Notes under the pieces: generated by a model
What the model was told of the DNA's origin: nothing
What the model saw: only the letters and a program-made list of their open reading frames with translations
The model's database searches: none
Position numbers and translations under genes: made by a program
Shown here: one piece after another, positions 43,702-53,969 of the stretch
Layout of the letters: the number at the start of each line of letters is the position of its first letter
Position numbering within the stretch: the first letter of the stretch is position 1
Origin: Vibrio ponticus
Lineage (GTDB): Bacteria > Pseudomonadota > Gammaproteobacteria > Enterobacterales > Vibrionaceae
Assembly (NCBI RefSeq): GCF_009938225.1
Contig: NZ_AP019657.1
Location: forward strand, 2,356,001 to 2,420,000
DNA length: 64,000 nucleotides
Reading direction: 5' to 3'

Positions 43702-44280
43702 TTAGTGAATGGTTGGCGCTGGCTCTTGAGGAGCTGGCTTTTGTCCAAACTCCGCGTGAATGGTCAACACACACACTTTAATATGTTCAATCACTTGCTC
43801 AAGCAACACTGCCTGCTCTTGCATATCATCTTCTTCATCGATACCGAGTTTAGCAATCTCTTCAAGATCGCTCAGAGCCTCTTTCGCTTGAGTCGACGCT
43901 TTCTTTAAGTCCGCAGCGACTAAACCCAGACCTGAAATAAAATGATTTACCCAGTCAGCAACGCCATCCGCCAAGTCAAACAGGGTGGCACTTGCCTCTT
44001 CATCCGGCAAAAGTAACCCCAACTCCATCTCGGTGCCGGTGATCTCTTTGGTCGTCACATCTAAAGTCTGCTGTGCAAGCTTCAATACTTTATCCGGCCA
44101 TCCCATACCTTCACTGGTGTAGTCAAAAATCAGCGGTTGCCAGCTTTTATCACTTAAACTCAAACCGCCACTTAACATGCCTGTCAGTAGACCATGCAAT
44201 TCTGATGGATTAACGGCTAAGCCCGCAGATTGCAATTCAGTTGCGAAGGTTAAGTAATCTGGAAGGGTGATGTTACTCAT
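43702..44280 (-). CDS. ygfB: UPF0149 / YecA-like family protein YgfB
   Basis: A 192-residue acidic helical protein of the UPF0149 family. The N-terminal region holds the family pattern [14 protein letters not shown], and the centre has [19 protein letters not shown]. The function is poorly known; homologues are studied as regulators in Pseudomonas. The frame opens further upstream, but the ATG at 44280 has AGG at good spacing. It is the first gene of the ygfB-ubiH-ubiI unit and is divergent from zapA. Confidence 0.9.
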   Translation of the reverse strand: MSNITLPDYLTFATELQSAGLAVNPSELHGLLTGMLSGGLSLSDKSWQPLIFDYTSEGMGWPDKVLKLAQQTLDVTTKEITGTEMELGLLLPDEEASATLFDLADGVADWVNHFISGLGLVAADLKKASTQAKEALSDLEEIAKLGIDEEDDMQEQAVLLEQVIEHIKVCVLTIHAEFGQKPAPQEPAPTIH

Positions 44281-44514
44281 GGATAAACCTAATTTTGCAA
44301 AATAATACTTAATCCTACCACTTAGATGGATTAGCGAAAATGTACAAGCAGCGAATAATGAGCGCCTTTTACACAATTTGCCCAATTACTGTGTGATCGC
44401 CCTTTGTTTTGGCTTTGTTGCACGGGAAAGACTTGAATCTTAACAACGCTTTTTCTATAGTTTCCCCCTCGGTGATGGTCTGCATTATCACCTTAATTTA
44501 AGTGTAGAGTGGAT

Positions 44515-44844
44515 ATGAGTAGCCAAGCGGTAGAAGTTGAAATTTTAGGTAAGTTAACCAGAGTTAACTGCCCAGCGGGTCAGGAAGAAGCGCTGCTTCA
44601 AGCTGCCAAACGACTGAATGATCGTTTGAGAGACATGACCGACAAAACCAAAGTGACCAACGAGGTGCATCTTTTGACCATCGCGGCGCTTAACTTTTGC
44701 TATGATTTGGAAACTCGCGACAGCTCTACCAATGAACAACTTGAGTTGCAACAACAGCTCAATGAGAGAATGGAGAAACTCTCAACATCACTTGATGATG
44801 CGCTAAGTAAAGTACAGCCAGGAAAGCCGTCACCTTTAGCTTAA
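44515..44844 (+). CDS. zapA: Cell division protein ZapA
   Basis: Bundles FtsZ filaments at the division septum. The 109-residue protein has the N-terminal globular part (VEVEILGKLTRVNCPAGQEE) and a C-terminal coiled coil (about 65-98, NEQLELQQQLNERMEKLS). The ATG at 44515 follows GAGTGG; a GTG six bases upstream is less likely. It lies just before the 6S RNA gene, the conserved zapA-ssrS-fau order. Confidence 0.95.
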   Translation: MSSQAVEVEILGKLTRVNCPAGQEEALLQAAKRLNDRLRDMTDKTKVTNEVHLLTIAALNFCYDLETRDSSTNEQLELQQQLNERMEKLSTSLDDALSKVQPGKPSPLA

Positions 44845-44870
44845 AAATATATCTCTTGATTGCAGAGTTA

Positions 44871-44899
44871 CTGACTAAACTTACTCAGTGCGATACAAT
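44871..44899 (+). promoter_or_regulatory. Candidate sigma-70 promoter of 6S RNA
   Basis: CTGACT (44871-44876), a 17-base spacer and TACAAT (44894-44899). Transcription would begin near 44906, close to the 5' end of the 6S closing stem. Confidence 0.65.
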
Positions 44900-44912
44900 C
44901 AAGATCCAGATT

Positions 44913-45093
44913 TACCCTGGAGTGTACGTTAGTGGGATTATGTCCCTGAGCCGATAAGCAATCCTTAAGGGTTAGTACTTGAAGGCTATTGAGCAAGCTC
45001 GGCATGTACCGAGAAGCCTACGGTCATCATTGCTGATCCGCCTTGAACCAGCTGGTTCAAGGGTCTAAATCTCCAACGGCACTCTGGGGTATC
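44913..45093 (+). ncRNA. ssrS: 6S RNA
   Basis: About 180 bases between zapA and fau, the conserved position of this RNA. It folds as one long hairpin: the closing stem pairs ACCCTGGAGTG near the 5' end with CACTCTGGGGTA near the 3' end. It retains the family segments GTCCCTGAGCCGATA, GAGCAAGCTCGG with CCGAGAAGCCT, and CCTTGAACCAGCTGGTTCAA. 6S RNA mimics an open promoter and sequesters sigma-70 RNA polymerase in stationary phase. A short stem GGGTATC / GATACCC (45088-45104) with TTTCT follows. The exact ends are estimated from the closing stem. Confidence 0.95.
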
Positions 45094-45124
45094 CTTCGAT
45101 ACCCTTTCTAACTTGGGTATCTGC

Positions 45125-45721
45125 ATGAATCTTTCACGACAAGAATTTCGTCAGCAAATTCGCCAACTCAGACGACAACTCTCACCACAATTTCAATATC
45201 AATCTGGACTTGAGCTGGTCGAACAGTTTGCTACTCTGCCAGAATTAACCAATGCACACCATATCGCCCTCTATCTCAGTGCCGATGGCGAAGTGGATAC
45301 TCAGCCACTGATTGAATGGTTATGGCAACAAGGCAAGCAAGTTTATCTACCCGTGATTCACCCTTTCTCTAAAGGTCACCTACTTTTCCTCCATTACCAA
45401 GCTGATACTGAAATGGTATTGAATCAATACCGCATTCTTGAACCGAAACTCAAACAACCGCTGATTCAACCACTCACCAAACTCGACCTGATTTGTACGC
45501 CATTGGTTGCCTTCGACTCGACCGGACATCGTCTTGGCATGGGGGGTGGCTATTACGATCGAACTTTGGAAGCGTGGTTTAAGCATGGACAAGGCGCCAA
45601 ACCGATTGGCTTAGCGCACGACTGCCAGCATGTCAGTCGTTTACCCATTGAGTCTTGGGATGTACCACTACCAAAAATAGTGACACCAAGCAGAGTTTGG
45701 CATTGGGAAAGTCATCTCTGA
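45125..45721 (+). CDS. fau: 5-formyltetrahydrofolate cyclo-ligase
   Basis: Converts 5-formyltetrahydrofolate to methenyltetrahydrofolate using ATP, salvaging folate. The 198-residue protein has the N-terminal RQQIRQLRRQLSP, the middle region LYLSADGEVDTQPLI, and the signature VAFDSTGHRLGMGGGYYDR. The ATG at 45125 is used; no strong ribosome binding site is visible, which fits release from the 6S transcript, as in E. coli where 6S and this gene (ygfA) are cotranscribed. It is also known as ygfA. Confidence 0.94.
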   Translation: MNLSRQEFRQQIRQLRRQLSPQFQYQSGLELVEQFATLPELTNAHHIALYLSADGEVDTQPLIEWLWQQGKQVYLPVIHPFSKGHLLFLHYQADTEMVLNQYRILEPKLKQPLIQPLTKLDLICTPLVAFDSTGHRLGMGGGYYDRTLEAWFKHGQGAKPIGLAHDCQHVSRLPIESWDVPLPKIVTPSRVWHWESHL

Positions 45722-45775
45722 GGGTATATAATCCGCCGCGCAAACGTTAACTATCCATCCAGTTAGGAGATGAGC

Positions 45776-46432
45776 ATGACTCAAGATGAGATGAAAAAAG
45801 AAGCAGGTTGGGCTGCGCTTAAGTATGTAGAGAAAGACAGTATTGTAGGCGTAGGTACTGGCTCGACAGTAAATCACTTCATCGATGCACTAGGTTCAAT
45901 TAAAGATGACATCAAAGGTGCGGTATCAAGCTCAGAAGCATCAACGCAACGCCTAAAAGATCTAGGCATTGAAGTGTTTGATTGCAATGACGTAATCAAA
46001 CTCGATATCTACGTTGATGGCGCAGATGAAATCAATGCTCATCGCGATATGATCAAAGGTGGCGGTGCTGCACTAACACGTGAAAAGATCGTGGCAGCAA
46101 TTTCAGAAAAATTCATCTGTATCGTCGACGACACGAAAGCGGTTGATATCCTTGGTCAATTCCCACTTCCAGTTGAAGTTATTCCGATGGCACGTTCATA
46201 CGTCGCGCGTGAACTTGTAAAACTGGGTGGTGATCCGGCTTACCGTGAAGGGGTTATCACTGACAACGGCAACGTGATCTTAGATGTGCACAACATGCAG
46301 ATCGTCAATCCTAAAGAGATGGAACGTGCTATCAACGCTATCCCTGGCGTAGTGACTGTTGGTCTATTCGCAGCTCGCAGCGCGGATGTGGTAATCACAG
46401 GTACTCCAAACGGTGCAAAAATCGAAGAATAA
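45776..46432 (+). CDS. rpiA: Ribose-5-phosphate isomerase A
   Basis: Interconverts ribose 5-phosphate and ribulose 5-phosphate in the pentose phosphate pathway. The 218-residue protein has the phosphate-binding [22 protein letters not shown], the catalytic DGADEIN with the catalytic Glu, and [12 protein letters not shown]. Two ATG codons lie close together; only the second, at 45776, has AGGAG at usable distance. A terminator follows 86 bp later. Confidence 0.98.
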   Translation: MTQDEMKKEAGWAALKYVEKDSIVGVGTGSTVNHFIDALGSIKDDIKGAVSSSEASTQRLKDLGIEVFDCNDVIKLDIYVDGADEINAHRDMIKGGGAALTREKIVAAISEKFICIVDDTKAVDILGQFPLPVEVIPMARSYVARELVKLGGDPAYREGVITDNGNVILDVHNMQIVNPKEMERAINAIPGVVTVGLFAARSADVVITGTPNGAKIEE

Positions 46433-46518
46433 TAGTCAAAGTCAGTGATATCGATTGGACGCCAATAGTGCATCACTTATCGCACAATCACTAACTCGAG
46501 TTTCTGTTATTTCATTAC

Positions 46519-46542
46519 AAGCGACCCTTATTTGGGTCGCTT
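46519..46542 (+). terminator. Rho-independent terminator after rpiA
   Basis: AAGCGACCC / GGGTCGCTT stem followed by TTTGTATTTTT. Confidence 0.85.
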
Positions 46543-46636
46543 TTGTATTTTTCTTGCCTAAAAATTATTCATTATTCCGTAATTTTCTTACCCAAAGCCA
46601 AATTTTTTTGTTAACTTAATGAGCAGAAGACGCACA

Positions 46637-46652
46637 AGGAAAACGTTTGCGC
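46637..46652. promoter_or_regulatory. Candidate PurR operator upstream of serA
   Basis: The minus-strand reading GCGCAAACGTTTTCCT matches the E. coli PurR consensus ACGCAAACGTTTTCGT at 14 of 16 positions, including the central CG. It lies 95 bp before the serA start. Serine and glycine supply one-carbon units for purines, which makes the link plausible. The rest of the 314-bp rpiA-serA gap holds only the rpiA terminator and AT-rich sequence. Confidence 0.5.
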
Positions 46653-46746
46653 TCCTTATAAGAGGTTAATGAATGGTCTGTTTTTATCTCTTTGATGCAA
46701 TGTGCGCCAGTTAAGCCCCCTTTCCCCCATTTTAAGGACGAAGATA

Positions 46747-47976
46747 ATGGCCAAAGTTTCACTGGAAAAAGATAAAATTAAAATACTGCTCTTAGAGGGT
46801 CTGCACCCATCTTCAGTCGAAGTTCTACAAGCAGCAGGTTACACCAATATTGAATACCACAAAGGTTCACTCGCAGAAGATGAACTATTAGAAGCGGTAA
46901 AAGATGCGCACTTTATTGGTATTCGTTCACGCACCAACCTATCTCAGCAAGTGATTGATGCCGCAGAAAAATTAGTGGCGATCGGCTGTTTCTGTATTGG
47001 TACCAACCAAGTTGACCTTAATGCTGCGGCGGTCCGCGGTATTCCTGTATTCAATGCCCCATTCTCTAATACGCGCAGTGTCGCGGAACTGGTACTTGGA
47101 CAAATCCTACTGCTGCTACGTGGTATCCCAGAGAAAAATGCACTGGCTCATCGCGGTATTTGGAAAAAAAGCGCCGATAACTCTTACGAAGCTCGTGGCA
47201 AACGTCTAGGGATTATTGGTTACGGTCACATTGGTACTCAGCTTGGCATTATCGCCGAGAACTTAGGTATGCGCGTTTACTACTACGACATCGAAAATAA
47301 ACTATCGCTGGGTAACGCTACTCAAGTCGCCACAATGAGCGAACTACTGAACAAGTGTGATGTGATCTCACTACACGTACCGGAAACACCGGAAACCAAG
47401 AACATGATGGGGGCTGACGAGTTTGCCCGCATGAAACCAGGCGCAATCTTTATCAATGCCGCTCGCGGTACAGTGGTTGATATTGAAGCACTATGTCACT
47501 CTCTTGAAGCGGGTCATATTTCTGGTGCCGCGATCGATGTGTTCCCAACCGAACCAAAAACCAATGCGGACCCATTTGAGTCACCACTACAAAAATACGA
47601 CAACGTGATCCTCACACCACACGTTGGCGGTTCGACTCAAGAAGCGCAAGAGAATATCGGTGTCGAAGTGGCAGGCAAACTCGCGAAGTACTCTGATAAT
47701 GGTTCAACGTTATCAAGTGTTAACTTCCCAGAAGTGGCACTGCCTGAGCACCGCGACTGTTCACGTCTACTGCACATTCACCAAAACCGCCCAGGTATCT
47801 TGACGCAAATTAACACTATCTTCGCTGAAGAGGGCATTAACATTGCTGGTCAATACCTGCAAACAGCGGCTGACATTGGTTATGTGGTTATTGACGTTGA
47901 AACAGAGCGCTCACAAGAAGCCTTAGAGAAGCTGAAAGGAATCGAAGGCACAATTCGCGCACGTATTCTGCACTAA
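46747..47976 (+). CDS. serA: D-3-phosphoglycerate dehydrogenase
   Basis: First enzyme of serine synthesis, using NAD to oxidise 3-phosphoglycerate. The 409-residue protein has the NAD-binding GIIGYGHIGTQLG, the catalytic region INAARGTVVDIEAL, HVGGSTQEAQ, and a C-terminal ACT domain (HIHQNRPGILTQINTIFAEE) for feedback inhibition by serine. The open frame extends to 46702, but the ATG at 46747 has AAGGA at good spacing. The length matches the short E. coli-type enzyme. Confidence 0.98.
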   Translation: MAKVSLEKDKIKILLLEGLHPSSVEVLQAAGYTNIEYHKGSLAEDELLEAVKDAHFIGIRSRTNLSQQVIDAAEKLVAIGCFCIGTNQVDLNAAAVRGIPVFNAPFSNTRSVAELVLGQILLLLRGIPEKNALAHRGIWKKSADNSYEARGKRLGIIGYGHIGTQLGIIAENLGMRVYYYDIENKLSLGNATQVATMSELLNKCDVISLHVPETPETKNMMGADEFARMKPGAIFINAARGTVVDIEALCHSLEAGHISGAAIDVFPTEPKTNADPFESPLQKYDNVILTPHVGGSTQEAQENIGVEVAGKLAKYSDNGSTLSSVNFPEVALPEHRDCSRLLHIHQNRPGILTQINTIFAEEGINIAGQYLQTAADIGYVVIDVETERSQEALEKLKGIEGTIRARILH

Positions 47977-48000
47977 TTGCATCTAAACGCTTTAAAACAC

Positions 48001-48027
48001 AAAACCACCGCCTAGTGCGGTGGTTTT
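48001..48027. terminator. Terminator between serA and ilvH
   Basis: AAAACCACCGC / GCGGTGGTTTT with loop CTAGT and a T run on the plus strand, between convergent genes. Confidence 0.9.
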
Positions 48028-48072
48028 TTATTATTACTTAGCGCTTTAATTTCAGAGAGTTGAATTGAGTTA

Positions 48073-48567
48073 CTACGGTTTCAGTGCTCGCTCACCACGA
48101 GCAATACCAACCACACCACTACGGGCAACCTCAATCACTTCAGTCACTTCCGAGAGCGCCTGAATAAAGGCATCAAGCTTTTCGCTCGTACCGGTAAGTT
48201 GCACTGTGTATTGCGCAGCCGTCACATCAACAATCTGACCACGGAAAATATCCGCAGTGCGCTTCACTTCTGCACGAGCAAAACCACTCGCCTTCACTTT
48301 CACCATCAAAAGTTCACGCTCGATATGCTCAAGCTCTGTCACTTCTTGCACTTTGAGTACATCAATCAACTTATGCAGCTGCTTTTGGATCTGCTCTAGC
48401 TCTAGATCATCAGAGATGGTGGTAATATTCAAACGCGATAAGGTCTCATCATCAGTTGGAGAAACCGTCAACGATTCAATGTTATAACCACGTTGTGAAA
48501 ACAAGCCAACCACACGAGACAAAGCACCAGGTTGGTTTTCTAATAGTAGTGAAATGATATGTCTCAT
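48073..48567 (-). CDS. ilvH: Acetolactate synthase small (regulatory) subunit
   Basis: Regulatory subunit that makes acetolactate synthase sensitive to valine. The 164-residue protein has the N-terminal ACT domain (ISLLLENQPGALSRVVGLFS, then GYNIESLTV) and the C-terminal regulatory domain. It starts one base after the ilvI stop codon, so the subunits are translationally coupled. Confidence 0.96.
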   Translation of the reverse strand: MRHIISLLLENQPGALSRVVGLFSQRGYNIESLTVSPTDDETLSRLNITTISDDLELEQIQKQLHKLIDVLKVQEVTELEHIERELLMVKVKASGFARAEVKRTADIFRGQIVDVTAAQYTVQLTGTSEKLDAFIQALSEVTEVIEVARSGVVGIARGERALKP

Positions 48568-48568
48568 G

Positions 48569-50293
48569 TTAGGTACGCTCCGTCTTGCTTAGCCACATCT
48601 TATCCATACCCTCGCCTTTAATTTGCATTGGGTATACATGCTCTGTTTCATCGACGTTAATATCGACAAACACCAAGCGATCTTTCATCTCAAGAGCTTG
48701 CTTTAAGCCAGACTCAAGTTGATCCGGTGTTTCGATACGAATACCTACATGACCATACGCTTCAGCAATAGCGGCAAAATCAGGCACTGAACTCATGTAA
48801 GAGTTAGAATGGCGACCTTGATAAATAATGTCTTGCCACTGTTTCACCATACCTAGGAAGCGGTTGTTTAAGTTGATAATTTTCACTGGGATATCGTACT
48901 GCATGGCAGTCGATAGCTCCTGAATATTCATTTGAATACTGCCATCACCCGTCACTACTACCACTTCCTCATCAGGCTTGGCGAACTTAACCCCCATGCC
49001 CGCAGGTAAACCAAAGCCCATGGTGCCGAGACCACCAGAGTTAATCCAACGACGTGGCTTATTGAACGGGTAGTAAAGCGCAGCAAACATCTGGTGCTGA
49101 CCGACATCCGAGGCAACATAAGCATCACCATTAGTCAGCTTATGCAGAGTTTCAATCACTTGCTGTGGCTTGATGCGCTCTGGGGATGTTTCATAACTCA
49201 GGCACTCTTTATCACGCCAAGTTTGAATCTCATCCCACCAGCAGTTCAGCGCGTGCTCATCATTGCTGCCACCTTGTTCCACCAGCAAGTTCACCATCGC
49301 TTCGAGTACTTTGTCGGCAGAGCCAACAATTGGCAGATCCGCTTTGACGTTCTTCGAGATCGACGAAGGATCGATATCAATGTGCATCACCCGTGCGTTC
49401 GGACAGTACTTTTCTAGGTTATTGGTAGTACGGTCATCAAAACGCACCCCAATACCAAAAATAAGATCGGCATCATGCATCGCCATATTCGCTTCATAGG
49501 TACCATGCATACCTAACATCCCCAGCGAGTTTTTATGCGTTCCAGGGAATGCCCCCAAGCCCATTAGCGTACTGACAACCGGAAGGTTCAGCGTTTCCGC
49601 GAGTTTCAACAGCGGAGCATCCGCTTGTGAGATCACCGCGCCGCCACCAACATAAAGTACCGGCTTGTTCGCTTCTAATAGCGCTTTAAGTGCTTTTTTA
49701 ATCTGACCTTTGTGACCGGTAGTGGTTGGTTTGTATGAGCGCATCGAGACTGATGCTGGATACTCATAAGGGAATTTAAACTGCGGATTAATGACGTCTT
49801 TAGGCAGGTCGATTAAAACCGGACCAGGACGACCTGTGGTAGCAATATAAAAGGCTTTTTTAACCGTTTCAGGAATGTCTTCTGCTTTCTTTACTAAAAA
49901 GCTGTGTTTTACCACTGGGCGAGAGACACCGACAATATCACACTCTTGGAACGCATCATTACCAATCAGATTGTTTGGTACGTTACCAGAAATGACAATC
50001 ATTGGGATCGAGTCCATGTATGCCGTTGCGATACCGGTAATGGTATTGGTTGCACCAGGACCTGAACAGACCAAGACCACACCCGGTTTTCCCGTAGCGC
50101 GCGCATAACCATCTGCCATATGCGTAGCGGCTTGCTCATGGCGAACTAAGACATGTTTGATTTGGTCGGTTTTAGCATGAAGAGCATCATAGATATCCAA
50201 AACAGAACCGCCTGGATAACCGAAAATTTGTTCAACGCCTTCTTCGATAAGAGATTGCACTACCATCTCGTTACCGGACAACATTGCTGCCAT
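48569..50293 (-). CDS. ilvI: Acetolactate synthase large (catalytic) subunit
   Basis: Thiamine-diphosphate enzyme making acetolactate (valine and leucine) and acetohydroxybutyrate (isoleucine). The 574-residue protein has the catalytic glutamate region [17 protein letters not shown], the FAD-binding middle domain, and the thiamine diphosphate motif [16 protein letters not shown] ending at the conserved [12 protein letters not shown]. The ATG at 50293 has GGAG seven bases upstream, while the open frame reaches 50329. The 330-bp upstream gap to the next terminator shows no leader peptide with branched-chain codons that I can find, so attenuation is not evident. Confidence 0.95.
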   Translation of the reverse strand: MAAMLSGNEMVVQSLIEEGVEQIFGYPGGSVLDIYDALHAKTDQIKHVLVRHEQAATHMADGYARATGKPGVVLVCSGPGATNTITGIATAYMDSIPMIVISGNVPNNLIGNDAFQECDIVGVSRPVVKHSFLVKKAEDIPETVKKAFYIATTGRPGPVLIDLPKDVINPQFKFPYEYPASVSMRSYKPTTTGHKGQIKKALKALLEANKPVLYVGGGAVISQADAPLLKLAETLNLPVVSTLMGLGAFPGTHKNSLGMLGMHGTYEANMAMHDADLIFGIGVRFDDRTTNNLEKYCPNARVMHIDIDPSSISKNVKADLPIVGSADKVLEAMVNLLVEQGGSNDEHALNCWWDEIQTWRDKECLSYETSPERIKPQQVIETLHKLTNGDAYVASDVGQHQMFAALYYPFNKPRRWINSGGLGTMGFGLPAGMGVKFAKPDEEVVVVTGDGSIQMNIQELSTAMQYDIPVKIINLNNRFLGMVKQWQDIIYQGRHSNSYMSSVPDFAAIAEAYGHVGIRIETPDQLESGLKQALEMKDRLVFVDINVDETEHVYPMQIKGEGMDKMWLSKTERT

Positions 50294-50625
50294 ATTATTC
50301 TCCTTCTCTACGCCAGCCCATTGGGTCAATAGGTTGGGTAGTTGTCACATAGTCTAGGGCTTACTTTTAGCCTATTAGAAAAACTTCCACTTCTTCTCTA
50401 TGCCTTGTGCTCAGTCATAACAAAACACAAGATACGGCAACAAATGTAACGTTTTATTTTCAAGGAATCTATTGCGACTTTTATCGCATAATCTACACAA
50501 TGCTATAAAAAGGACACTTCTTAGCTCAACCACCATGAGCAAAGTAATGCTCCAGCATCAAATGATGTCAAACAGACAAAAAAAGGTGGATAATTTTTAT
50601 TCACCATAAATGACACGTAAAAAAA
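50294..50625. other. AT-rich gap upstream of ilvI
   Basis: About 330 bp that must hold the ilvIH promoter on the minus strand. I see no convincing -35/-10 pair, no reading frame and no leader peptide. In E. coli this promoter depends on Lrp, and the A/T-rich tracts here would be compatible with that, but no site can be assigned by eye. Confidence 0.4.
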
Positions 50626-50646
50626 ATCCCCAGTAAAACTGGGGAT
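50626..50646 (-). terminator. Rho-independent terminator of the acyl-CoA ligase gene
   Basis: ATCCCCAGT / ACTGGGGAT stem with loop AAA, followed on the minus strand by seven or more T residues. Confidence 0.92.
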
Positions 50647-50674
50647 CTCTCATATTCAATCGCTCGATCAATAT

Positions 50675-52483
50675 CTACTTGTCAGAGTGCTTATCGTTGT
50701 ACATCTCTTCGATTTCATTGTGATATTTATCGTGAATAACTTTACGACGCAGCTTTTGTGTCGGCGTTAACTCACCTTCATCCATAGAAAAGGCTTTTGG
50801 TAGCAGTTTAAACTTCTTCACCTGCTCAAACTTAGCCAACTCTTGCTGGAGATCATTCACACGTTTTTCCAACATCTCGATGATTTGGTTGTGCTTAATC
50901 AGCTCAACGCGGTCATGGTATTTGATGTTTAGCTCTTTCGCGTACTCTTCCAAGCTATCAAAACATGGCACAATCAGCGCCGACACGAATTTACGTGTAT
51001 CCGCGATTACGGCAATCTGCTCAATGAAGTGGTCTTTACCAATCGCACCTTCAACGACTTGAGGGGCAATGTACTTACCGTTTGACGTTTTCATCAACTC
51101 TTTAATACGGTCAGTAATGAACAGGTTACCGTTTTCATCGATATGACCTGCATCGCCTGTTTTCAAGAAACCATGTTCATCAAATGTTTCCGCGGTCTCT
51201 TTTGGCATCTTGTAGTAACCACGCATCACCATCGGACCACGCACCAAGATCTCGTTATTCTCACCGATCTTAACTTGCGCACCTGGCATAGACATACCAA
51301 TTGAGTCCGGGTTGAAGCATTTGTCATCCCAGCATGACACCGTTGCCGTGGTCTCTGTCATGCCATAGCCAAGTTTCACGTTAATGCCAATCGCATGGAA
51401 AAAGCGACCAATGGTCTCATCCAGCTTTGCACCACCACACGGCATAAAGTTAATACGTCCACCCAGCAATGCACGCAGTTTAGACAGTACCAATTTATCA
51501 GCCAGCTTGTGAGACTTCTTCAACATCAATGAAGGCTTACGTCCTTCTTGATGACAAACTGCCATTTTAGCGCCCATATTGACCGCCCAAGTGAACATCA
51601 CTTTGCGAATAAATGGCGCTTTAGCTACTTTCTCGTGGATCGCAGAGAAGATTTTCTCATAGAAACGCGGTACCGCACTCATTACGGTTGGGCGAACTTC
51701 ACTTAACGCATCACGCACTTGCATCGTATCTTGCAGGTAGCAGTTCGTTGCACCTTTGTAGAGTACGTAGAAAGACCACGCACGCTCAAATACATGTGAC
51801 AGCGGAAGGAAACATAGTGATACGTCTTCTTGAGAAAGACTCAATCTTTCATCATGCCCTTGCAACTGAGCGGCAATGTTTGCGTAATCCAGCATTACAC
51901 CTTTCGGTTGACCAGTTGTACCCGAGGTATAAATTAGGGTCAAAAGATCGTCAAGGCGCGCCTGCTCTAAGCGTTCATCAAGCTCAGCTTGATGTGATTG
52001 ATCGCCTTTCGCAATGAACTCATTCCATGTAATGGCAAATTCATGCTCCGCAATATCAATGCCTTCCGACATCGCGACAACCAATTCCAGTTGTTCACAT
52101 TGTTCAAAAATAGAAACCGCAGCGTCAAATTGAGCTTGCTCACCAACAAACAGCACTTTTACATCCGCATTTTGCAAAATATATGCAGACTGATCCGCCG
52201 TGTTGGTTGGATAAATTGGTACGATAACACCACGCAACTGCATCGCAGCAAAATCAGCGATAGTCCACTGCGGCATGTTATTAGAGAAGATCCCTATCTT
52301 GTCTTGAACTCTCAATCCTTGAGCCAATAGCGCAAGTGACATTGCATCCACTTGCTGACCAAATTGCGCCCAGCTGATGCTTTGCCATGAGCCATCAACT
52401 TTGTGCTTAAGCGCCGTGCGCTCTTTGCCTTTAGCAATTTGTTCGCGAATTCGTTTAACGATGTGAAAATCTAAATTGGCCAT
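50675..52483 (-). CDS. AMP-dependent long-chain fatty acid-CoA ligase
   Basis: Activates fatty acids to acyl-CoA via an acyl-adenylate. The 602-residue protein has the AMP-binding P-loop [16 protein letters not shown] at 183-198. Further family motifs are [15 protein letters not shown] and [15 protein letters not shown] with [19 protein letters not shown]. It belongs to the long-chain branch (FAA1-like, FadD15 type) and differs from the E. coli FadD type. The start ATG follows a region with AGGTAGAAA. It stands alone between two terminators. Substrate chain length cannot be read from sequence. Confidence 0.9.
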   Translation of the reverse strand: MANLDFHIVKRIREQIAKGKERTALKHKVDGSWQSISWAQFGQQVDAMSLALLAQGLRVQDKIGIFSNNMPQWTIADFAAMQLRGVIVPIYPTNTADQSAYILQNADVKVLFVGEQAQFDAAVSIFEQCEQLELVVAMSEGIDIAEHEFAITWNEFIAKGDQSHQAELDERLEQARLDDLLTLIYTSGTTGQPKGVMLDYANIAAQLQGHDERLSLSQEDVSLCFLPLSHVFERAWSFYVLYKGATNCYLQDTMQVRDALSEVRPTVMSAVPRFYEKIFSAIHEKVAKAPFIRKVMFTWAVNMGAKMAVCHQEGRKPSLMLKKSHKLADKLVLSKLRALLGGRINFMPCGGAKLDETIGRFFHAIGINVKLGYGMTETTATVSCWDDKCFNPDSIGMSMPGAQVKIGENNEILVRGPMVMRGYYKMPKETAETFDEHGFLKTGDAGHIDENGNLFITDRIKELMKTSNGKYIAPQVVEGAIGKDHFIEQIAVIADTRKFVSALIVPCFDSLEEYAKELNIKYHDRVELIKHNQIIEMLEKRVNDLQQELAKFEQVKKFKLLPKAFSMDEGELTPTQKLRRKVIHDKYHNEIEEMYNDKHSDK

Positions 52484-52579
52484 CTTTTCTACCTTTAAGC
52501 TTACACCTGTAAGCTTTTTGCGCGCACAGTGTACATTTCAAGCAAAAAAAGGCAACTGACACGTATCAAACTTATATAA

Positions 52580-52614
52580 AAAAGCCCCGAAGCGAGAACG
52601 CGTTCGAGGCTTTT
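52580..52614 (-). terminator. Terminator after leuO
   Basis: AAAAGCC at the left pairs with GGCTTTT at the right, and CGAA with TTCG inside, with one bulged base. On the minus strand it is followed by a T run (TTTTTTATATAAG). Confidence 0.75.
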
Positions 52615-52706
52615 ATGTACTGTTTCAAAGGCTATCTTAACCAATGGCAAAGAATTGCTTAGTGAATAACCAATTAAATTTCAATAATTTGTATCGTAAA
52701 ACGCCA

Positions 52707-53657
52707 TTACTCAGCGTCACGGCAAACTTCCGCTAAGCGATCTCGTAACCAAATATGTCCTTGGTCTTTTTCATTCGATTCATGCCAACTTAGGTAACCG
52801 CTAATCGTCTTGTTAGCAAAAGGCGTTGCTAAGATCTGCAGTTGCTCTTTATTGGCTGCGTTTTCAACCATCCAACGCGGTGCAATCGCGACTAATTCTG
52901 ACTGACCAACCACATACAGTAAGTTACTTAAACTCGCGCCTTCATAGTAAGCAACCACATCAACCCCTTGGTACGCTTGCTCAGAAATACTCTGCTGACC
53001 ATGTCCTTGCGAAAGCTTAGCATGACGTTCATTTAGTAATGCTTGTGCTGAGATAGTTTGCTGCACGCGTGGGTGAGATTGGCTCGCAACGACCACTAAC
53101 TCATCTTTAAACAGTTCAACGTTGTGTACACCCTGTTCATTGTAGCTACGGTAATCGATCACCGCGTCTAAAGATTGGTTACGCATACGCTCAACAATCT
53201 GTTCATCAAACTGCGCGTCAACATGCAGTTTTACTTCTGGGGCAACCTGCTGCAAATACGCCATGATCTTCGGTGCAAAACGCATATCGCAAGGACTGCA
53301 TAGCGATAGATTAAACTGGCGCTCAGAGGTTTCTGGTGCAAAGTCAGCGGTAGGCAACTGATTACGGATCAATTGTAGCGCTTGGCGAATAGGAACAAAC
53401 AGCTGTCTTGCTCGTTGTGTTGGCTGAATACCGCGCCCTTGGCGAATAAAGAGTTCGTCACTAAACATCACTTTTAAACGTGCTACCGCATTACTTACCG
53501 CTGGTTGTGACATGCCCAAGTTATGCGCAGCACGAGTAATGTTTTGTTCTTGCATTACGGCATCGAACACAGTTAGCAAGTTAAGATCTACGCCACGAAG
53601 CACAGATTCCATGCGATTGGTTAAGTGAGGATTTACTAGGTCTTTGGTGTCAGTCAT
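52707..53657 (-). CDS. leuO: LysR-family transcriptional regulator LeuO
   Basis: A 316-residue LysR-type regulator. The N-terminal helix-turn-helix (DLNLLTVFDAVMQEQNITRA, then GMSQPAVSNAVARLK) is followed by an effector-binding domain (FNLSLCSPCDMRFAPKIMAY). Sequence and position near the leu operon match LeuO, which in enterics and Vibrio counteracts H-NS and controls many accessory and acid or bile response genes. The ATG at 53657 is used; a TTG sits one codon before. Here a two-gene envelope unit lies between leuO and leuA. Confidence 0.93.
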   Translation of the reverse strand: MTDTKDLVNPHLTNRMESVLRGVDLNLLTVFDAVMQEQNITRAAHNLGMSQPAVSNAVARLKVMFSDELFIRQGRGIQPTQRARQLFVPIRQALQLIRNQLPTADFAPETSERQFNLSLCSPCDMRFAPKIMAYLQQVAPEVKLHVDAQFDEQIVERMRNQSLDAVIDYRSYNEQGVHNVELFKDELVVVASQSHPRVQQTISAQALLNERHAKLSQGHGQQSISEQAYQGVDVVAYYEGASLSNLLYVVGQSELVAIAPRWMVENAANKEQLQILATPFANKTISGYLSWHESNEKDQGHIWLRDRLAEVCRDAE

Positions 53658-53969
53658 CAATCGTATCCCAATTATTTATGCGGTTAAGCAGCCAAGAAAA
53701 ATCAACCACACTCTCGGCTAAATTCAACAGAAGTAGTTATTCGTTATTGTGATAATTACTTATCGATTGAAACTATCGACCAATTAAATACTTACAAGCA
53801 AATAGATTGAGAACTAATCATAATTTTTTAGTATAAATGAATTTAACTCCTTTATTATCAGCACCTTGAGTTAAAGATAAAAAAAGCTAAATTGAGGTTT
53901 TCAGGCAATAAATTAGCTCTGTAACAGTTTGAAATAGTTGTAACAACGCCACAAGGCTCACTATCTCAC
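53658..53969. other. Very AT-rich gap upstream of leuO with a weak terminator for the glycosyltransferase gene
   Basis: This gap is among the most AT-rich in the window, as expected for a leuO control region under H-NS and LeuO itself; specific sites cannot be assigned. On the minus strand AGCTAA / TTAGCT (53885-53890 with 53913-53918) is followed by seven T residues and may end the upstream two-gene unit. No reading frame of note lies here. Confidence 0.5.
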
